Part shown: positions 59,960 to 64,000 of the stretch, in pieces | How the letters are laid out: every line of letters begins with the position of its first letter | Position numbering within the stretch: the stretch's first letter is position 1 | The notes under the pieces: model-generated | What the model saw: only the letters and a program-made list of their open reading frames with translations | Told to the model about the DNA's origin: nothing | The model's database searches: none | NCBI RefSeq assembly: GCF_900111295.1 | Contig: NZ_FOGT01000021.1 | Span: forward strand, 19,434 to 83,433 | Length of the DNA stretch: 64,000 bases | Source of the DNA: Salipaludibacillus aurantiacus | GTDB lineage: Bacteria; Bacillota; Bacilli; Bacillales; Salisediminibacteriaceae | Reading direction: 5' to 3' | Made by a program: the position numbers and the translations under genes

Positions 59960-61411
59960 TTAAATCGTTACCCCATGCCTTTCCAAGGCCGCTGCTGCTA
60001 GAGGTGACATACCATGTTCTTCCGCATAGCCTATAAGCTTGTCAGAAATGTGTGGAGCAAATCCCGGAGGTGGAGCCGCATGACTCATAGCCGTCTGCCG
60101 GGCGGAATTTCTGCGGGCAAACGGACCCCAAATGGCAAAGGTTATTCCGGGACTCTGAATATTTATGAAAAGTGTTTTACCATCAGGGGCAAATACAGGC
60201 CCTGCAAACTCTGAGTCATTAAAGACATTTTGACCAAACGGATAAACATTCCCTTCCGGAGTCAGGCCGATAATTCTGTCTCCATTTGGATTTCCGTCTT
60301 CTGCAATCCACAAATCACCCCACGGGGTAATTGTAATATTATCCGGAGCATGCAAGTCATTTGATGAAGAAGATTCATAGAATAACTCGAGCGTATTGGT
60401 CGAAGGGAAGTACCGGTAAATACGGCCATATCTTCCGGGAGCTGAAACTGTCTGTGCATTGGTGTCATCAAACCAGAAGGCTCCTCCCCCAAACCATGAG
60501 CCTTCGAGCCTTGTAAATTGGATACAGCCGAGGTCTCTTGCATCCTCTTTTGCCCGTTCCGGTTTCACTTCCTTCCAGACAATGCCGATTTTCTGCCCTG
60601 GAGTAAAGTGGCTGGCAGAATTATGAGTCAGCTCATCAATGGCAGCAGCTTCCAATACCCCTCCTTTATGAAGGGAACCAAGCTTTTGGCTCCGGTCATG
60701 CGGTGTGAAACGGTAAAGGAAACTTGGGCTGTTATCTTCTGTTAAGTACCAGATTCCGGTCGAAGGATCCACGCTACATGCTTCATGCGAGAAGTACCCC
60801 ATATCGCGGATCGGGGTTTTCGACATCTCATTTTCCGGATCAGAGGGATCGACTTCAAAGACAAAGCCATGCCCCATCTCTCGTGTTTCTTCACAGGTCA
60901 GCCATGTCCCCCATGTCGTCGGCCCTCCTGCACAATTCCGGATATTCCCTGAATTTGTAACGTATTCTTCAACTACTTTTCTGTCAGGTGTCACTACTAG
61001 TGCCGTGGTTCCTCCTGCTGCTCCCTTGCTCCAAGGGTTTTTCCCGTTGACAGGGAAGTCATGATTCGTACGGAGTTCATGATTTCGCACTAATACAGTC
61101 GAATTTTTCGGTCCCTGAAAAGCCGCCATTCCATCTGGAAGACCAGGAACTAAATCGCCATTTGGCATTATTTCGCCCGTTTTCGAAATAATTTTATACT
61201 GAAAACCACGGGGCAAATCAAGAATCCCATTAGGATCTTTAACAAGAGACCCGTAACCGCCAAACCCGCTTACCGGATTACCTGCTGGTCGAGCCGCTGC
61301 AATACCTGTTTGTCCGGCTAGAGAAAAAACGCCTGTTGCTCCTAACGTTAAAGCCAAGGTACTCATACTTCCCACTTTCAAAAACTCTCTTCTGTTTAAG
61401 TTTTTTGACAT
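59960..61411 (-). CDS. PhoX-type (DUF839) secreted phosphatase, Tat substrate
   Basis: 483 residues with a twin-arginine signal, NRREFLKVGSMSTLALTLGA, ending near residue 40, and a DUF839/PhoX beta-propeller-like domain (blocks VRNHELRTNHDFPVNG, CAGGPTTWGTWLTCEET, YFSHEACSVDPSTGIWYLTEDNSPSFLYRF, DNITITPWGDLWIAEDG shown in part). PhoX enzymes are calcium-dependent alkaline phosphatases. TAAGGAGGC precedes the ATG. Possible PhoP boxes lie upstream. The tatA gene follows. Confidence 0.88.
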   Translation of the reverse strand: MSKNLNRREFLKVGSMSTLALTLGATGVFSLAGQTGIAAARPAGNPVSGFGGYGSLVKDPNGILDLPRGFQYKIISKTGEIMPNGDLVPGLPDGMAAFQGPKNSTVLVRNHELRTNHDFPVNGKNPWSKGAAGGTTALVVTPDRKVVEEYVTNSGNIRNCAGGPTTWGTWLTCEETREMGHGFVFEVDPSDPENEMSKTPIRDMGYFSHEACSVDPSTGIWYLTEDNSPSFLYRFTPHDRSQKLGSLHKGGVLEAAAIDELTHNSASHFTPGQKIGIVWKEVKPERAKEDARDLGCIQFTRLEGSWFGGGAFWFDDTNAQTVSAPGRYGRIYRYFPSTNTLELFYESSSSNDLHAPDNITITPWGDLWIAEDGNPNGDRIIGLTPEGNVYPFGQNVFNDSEFAGPVFAPDGKTLFINIQSPGITFAIWGPFARRNSARQTAMSHAAPPPGFAPHISDKLIGYAEEHGMSPLAAAALERHGVTI

Positions 61412-61947
61412 GATTTTGCCTCCTTAAAGTATGGTTGCGTGAAGGGCAGGACATCTTCTTTAACCAATGTAGCAGAAGGCTTTTAAATTCCTGTTAAAAC
61501 AATATGTAGACAGTGTTAAAATTGGAAAATAGTTACAAAGAAATATTTTTCATTGGTGATTCGAAGGTCTTTATATTAATAAACAGGGATAAAGGCACGC
61601 ATCCAGAGGATAAAAGCAGCTTTATAAAAGTAACCCGGTCAAATAATCTGTAACTTTTATAGTTAGTCATTAATAATTATTGTAAAATTTGCGCTTAATT
61701 TGTAAATAAAAGGTAAATATTTTATAACTCTTGTGAATGCAGGTTTCGGTTCCACAAGTATAATCCAATAACAGATTCTCCCAAAGGCATGTAATTGAGT
61801 CAGAATTAAATTATTTTGCGTTTCGAAATTTCACCCGTAAAGGCATGGATGTGCTTATATTTAAAATTTTTAATAAAATAATCTACTCACTTATCACCCA
61901 TTCGACTGCTTCATCACTGACCGAGCGGCCTTATCCGCCGGCCCACA
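61412..61947. other. Region upstream of the PhoX-type gene
   Basis: Gene-free, AT-rich. It contains the possible PhoP boxes listed separately and, farther out (about 61678-61720), several TTGTAAA/GGTAAATA elements of unknown meaning. Confidence 0.35.
61488..61535 (-). promoter_or_regulatory. Possible PhoP binding region
   Basis: On the minus strand TTGTAAC, TTTTAACA, TCTACA and TTTTAACA follow one another at irregular 9-13 base intervals. This resembles the TT(A/T/C)ACA direct repeats (about 11-bp period) bound by PhoP, but the spacing is not perfect. Confidence 0.4.
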
Positions 61948-61993
61948 CAAAAAAGAGGTGTCCTCAAAAGTTAGACTTTTGGGAAAACCTCTT
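61948..61993 (-). terminator. Terminator after the UbiB-family gene
   Basis: AAGAGGT (61953-61959) with ACCTCTT (61987-61993), plus an inner CAAAAGT-TAG-ACTTTTG stem, followed on the minus strand by TTTTTTGTG. Confidence 0.8.
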
Positions 61994-62001
61994 AGTAAAC
62001 T

Positions 62002-63681
62002 TTATCTCTTCCTCGTCCGTAAAATTGACAGCATCAGCCACATAAACAGGACGATGAAAACAATGAACCCGAGTTCGAGGATCGGCAGCGCCATCCAGCC
62101 TGTCGTTTCTGTACCGCCGATTGTAATCCCGAGTATAAGCGCGCCAAGGACAAGAGCTACGGCGAGAAGGAGAATGCTGAGTGTGAGCTGATTTCCGATC
62201 CGAGCGATTCTCAAACTGAGCCGTTCAGCGTCAGGAATGTTAATGTCGTGCCGAAGGCGCCCCCGTTCAATTAACGTCATCGATTTTTTTAGAGTATCCG
62301 GCAGTTCCCTCAGAATATCGACATACTCCATCGCATACGTCCTCATGCGCCGAAAAATGTATTCAGGGTTCATGAATTCCCGTATAAGCTCATCACCGAG
62401 AGGCTCCACCACTTCAATGATGCTCAAATCCTGATCGAGTTCGCTCACTACCGCTTCTACCGTGACGAGCGATTTTGCAACCAACGTGACGTCATGCGGC
62501 ACGTCAATATCATACGTTCCGATGAGTGCCAGCAGATCATTAATTACTTCCCCGAATTGGATCTCATGAAGCGGCACGTTTAAATACAAATGGAGAAATT
62601 CATCCACATCTTTTTTCAGACCCTGCACGTCCAGATCAATCGGCCCGTCGCCGAGTTTGCTGAGAGATTTGACGATATCATCTGTGTTCTGACGAAGAAT
62701 GCCAATCACAAGAGAGGCCAGAGATCCCCGCAGTTCAGGAGTGAGGCGCCCGACCATCCCGAAGTCGAGTAACGCCACCACGTCCTCTTTCATGACGTAC
62801 ACATTTCCAGGATGAGGGTCCGCGTGGTAAAACCCGTCAATGAATATTTGCCGGCATATAGAATGGGCAATCGTCTCGGCGATCAGCTTCCTGCGTTTTT
62901 TACTTAACTCGGCCGTATCCATCTGGCTGACGTTTTTCCCCTCAATGAGCTCCATCGTCATAATTTTCCGTGTCGTGCACGTCCAGTCCACCTCAGGAAT
63001 ATAGAGGTTCCTGGAGCTCTCTGTCTGTTTGCGGATCCGGTCCGCGTTACGTCCTTCAATTGTATAATCGAGCTCGCGGCGGATCATCTTTGTAAACTCT
63101 TTTACAAGCGTTGGCAAGCGGTAATGTTCCGCCCCGTCAATATGGCGGTCAGCCAGCGCCGCAAGTTCATGGAGAATATCGAGGTCAGCTTCAATCACCC
63201 GCTGAATGCCCGGACGCTGGACTTTTACCGCCACATCCTTGCCGTCTTTCATTTTTGCTTTATGTACCTGGCCGATAGAAGCTGACGCGAGCGGCTTTTT
63301 ATCAAATTCGGCGAAAAAATCGGTCACCGTCTCTCCCATCTCGGCCTCAAAGACCACTTCCACTTCTTCATAGGAAAAAGGAGTTACATGGTCCTGCAGC
63401 TTCTCCAGTTCTTTTATGAGCGGCTGGGGAAAAATATCATTCCGCGTGCTCGCAATCTGTCCAAGCTTCACAAACGTGGGACCGAGTTCTTCAAGCAGAA
63501 TTCGTATCCGTTCTTCCCTTGATTTCACCCGCTGGTCCTGTTTCGTCCACCATTTTCGCGGTCCAGGCACCTCATCCATCAGACCGATTTTCTGCACAAA
63601 TAAACCAAATCCGTTTCGGATCAGTGCGTTAATAATTTGCCGAAACCGGTTGGCATGCCTCAGTCTCGTACTCTTTAACAT
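62002..63681 (-). CDS. UbiB/ABC1-family atypical kinase
   Basis: 559 residues. The ADCK/UbiB hallmark KxGQ motif is in [14 protein letters not shown], with the ATP-site Lys in [11 protein letters not shown], catalytic-loop-like [11 protein letters not shown] and metal-binding [10 protein letters not shown]. Two C-terminal membrane helices (about 505-530 and 535-558) anchor it. UbiB proteins support isoprenoid quinone synthesis; the role in menaquinone-using bacilli is not defined. ATG 63681 follows GGGGTG; an in-frame earlier Met (63726) has no site. A 21-bp repeat array lies upstream. Confidence 0.9.
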   Translation of the reverse strand: MLKSTRLRHANRFRQIINALIRNGFGLFVQKIGLMDEVPGPRKWWTKQDQRVKSREERIRILLEELGPTFVKLGQIASTRNDIFPQPLIKELEKLQDHVTPFSYEEVEVVFEAEMGETVTDFFAEFDKKPLASASIGQVHKAKMKDGKDVAVKVQRPGIQRVIEADLDILHELAALADRHIDGAEHYRLPTLVKEFTKMIRRELDYTIEGRNADRIRKQTESSRNLYIPEVDWTCTTRKIMTMELIEGKNVSQMDTAELSKKRRKLIAETIAHSICRQIFIDGFYHADPHPGNVYVMKEDVVALLDFGMVGRLTPELRGSLASLVIGILRQNTDDIVKSLSKLGDGPIDLDVQGLKKDVDEFLHLYLNVPLHEIQFGEVINDLLALIGTYDIDVPHDVTLVAKSLVTVEAVVSELDQDLSIIEVVEPLGDELIREFMNPEYIFRRMRTYAMEYVDILRELPDTLKKSMTLIERGRLRHDINIPDAERLSLRIARIGNQLTLSILLLAVALVLGALILGITIGGTETTGWMALPILELGFIVFIVLFMWLMLSILRTRKR

Positions 63682-63838
63682 CGGGAACACCCCATTTATA
63701 TTTCTACCTGTATTATACCATTCCAACTGGAGGATTATTGCTCTTCTGCCAATTCATTATGTTAAATAGTTGTCACTCTGACATCAAGTGATACGCGGGT
63801 GCCCTCGCCGCCGGGGTGGCTCTATATGGGTATGTGAG

Positions 63839-63901
63839 GGACTCGGCTGTTTATTTCGGGCACTTTGCTGCTTATTGAGGCGTTCCGGCAATTATTTGTT
63901 G
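63839..63901. repeat. 21-bp tandem repeat array 4 (short, degenerate)
   Basis: Three consecutive 21-base units starting at 63839, 63860 and 63881 (GGACTCGGCTGTTTATTTCG, GCACTTTGCTGCTTATTGAG, CGTTCCGGCAATTATTTGTT). They resemble the G-rich block of array 1 and stand upstream of the leftward UbiB gene. The array may continue past the window end. Confidence 0.6.
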
Positions 63902-64000
63902 CACATTCGGTCCGACCCCCTAATTTCGGACACCTAATACCTTTTCCTAGCTAATTCTCAGAATTGCTACAATCTCACCTCCCTAGAAGGAAGCTTCCCT

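Noticed and set aside
63903..63935. Ninth copy of the GGGG-N-CCCC palindrome
   Set aside because: GGTCCGACCCCC lacks a matching left arm; similarity is too short to include.

Overview
The window looks like chromosomal DNA of a spore-forming Bacillaceae, probably a halo- or alkaliphilic relative of Bacillus. The grounds are gene order close to Bacillus subtilis (secA-prfB-YitT-like-cccB-ftsE-ftsX, glcT-ptsG, flagellar genes near hpf), a YyaC sporulation protein, strong GGAGG-type ribosome binding sites, and unusually acidic, Asn/Asp/Glu-rich lipoproteins. No rRNA, tRNA, CRISPR array, integrase or transposase was recognised.

Layout. 1-6.6 kb: leftward ftsX (partial), ftsE, cytochrome c551, a YitT/DUF2179 membrane protein, prfB with its programmed +1 frameshift, and secA. 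7-10.2 kb: rightward glcT and ptsG with an antiterminator/terminator leader between them. 10.2-14.3 kb: hpf, a cold-shock gene, an ssbB-type gene with a small coiled-coil partner, and a mannose-6-phosphate isomerase. 14.5-17.9 kb: a GH13 neopullulanase-type enzyme behind a LacI-type operator, an acetyl esterase and an unknown helical protein. 18-24.5 kb: a flagellar block (fliS, flaG, fliT-like, two tandem fliD genes) with sigma-D-type promoters in front of most units. 24.5-35.4 kb: an N-acetylmuramic acid (MurNAc) scavenging cluster bounded by two direct copies of a 268-269 bp intergenic repeat. 35.5-40.5 kb: an extracellular lipase, yyaC, a YusW-like lipoprotein, a DUF378 protein and an AEC transporter. 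40.8-46.4 kb: the arginine deiminase operon arcABDC plus arcR. 46.8-50.3 kb: a Lon-like protease and a TetR regulator. 50.6-59.5 kb: nitrate/nitrite transport and assimilation with siroheme synthesis. 59.7-61.4 kb: a PhoX-type Tat substrate with its own tatA. 62-63.7 kb: a UbiB-family kinase.

How the genes work together. The MurNAc cluster pairs secreted wall-sugar enzymes (NamZ, an AmiE-like hydrolase, a nagZ remnant) with an ABC importer, a BadF-type sugar kinase, MurQ etherase and a MurR/RpiR regulator. This suggests import of free MurNAc followed by cytoplasmic phosphorylation, in place of the PTS route of B. subtilis. The same 15-bp palindrome stands before namZ and before the kinase gene and is the likely MurR operator. 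The nitrate genes form one rightward series behind a near-consensus TnrA box placed about 50 bp upstream of a predicted start site. A CRP/FNR-type palindrome stands before arcA and another before the Lon-like gene; ArcR is the candidate ligand for both.

Most unusual non-coding content. Arrays of exact 21-bp periodicity occur at four places, each upstream of a leftward gene; three end in the same near-palindromic terminus or lie in the duplicated 268-bp element. A dispersed GGGG-N-CCCC palindrome family sits between genes or at their ends. The duplicated element also carries a sigma-D-type promoter, one copy near fliD and the other in front of the MurNAc cluster.
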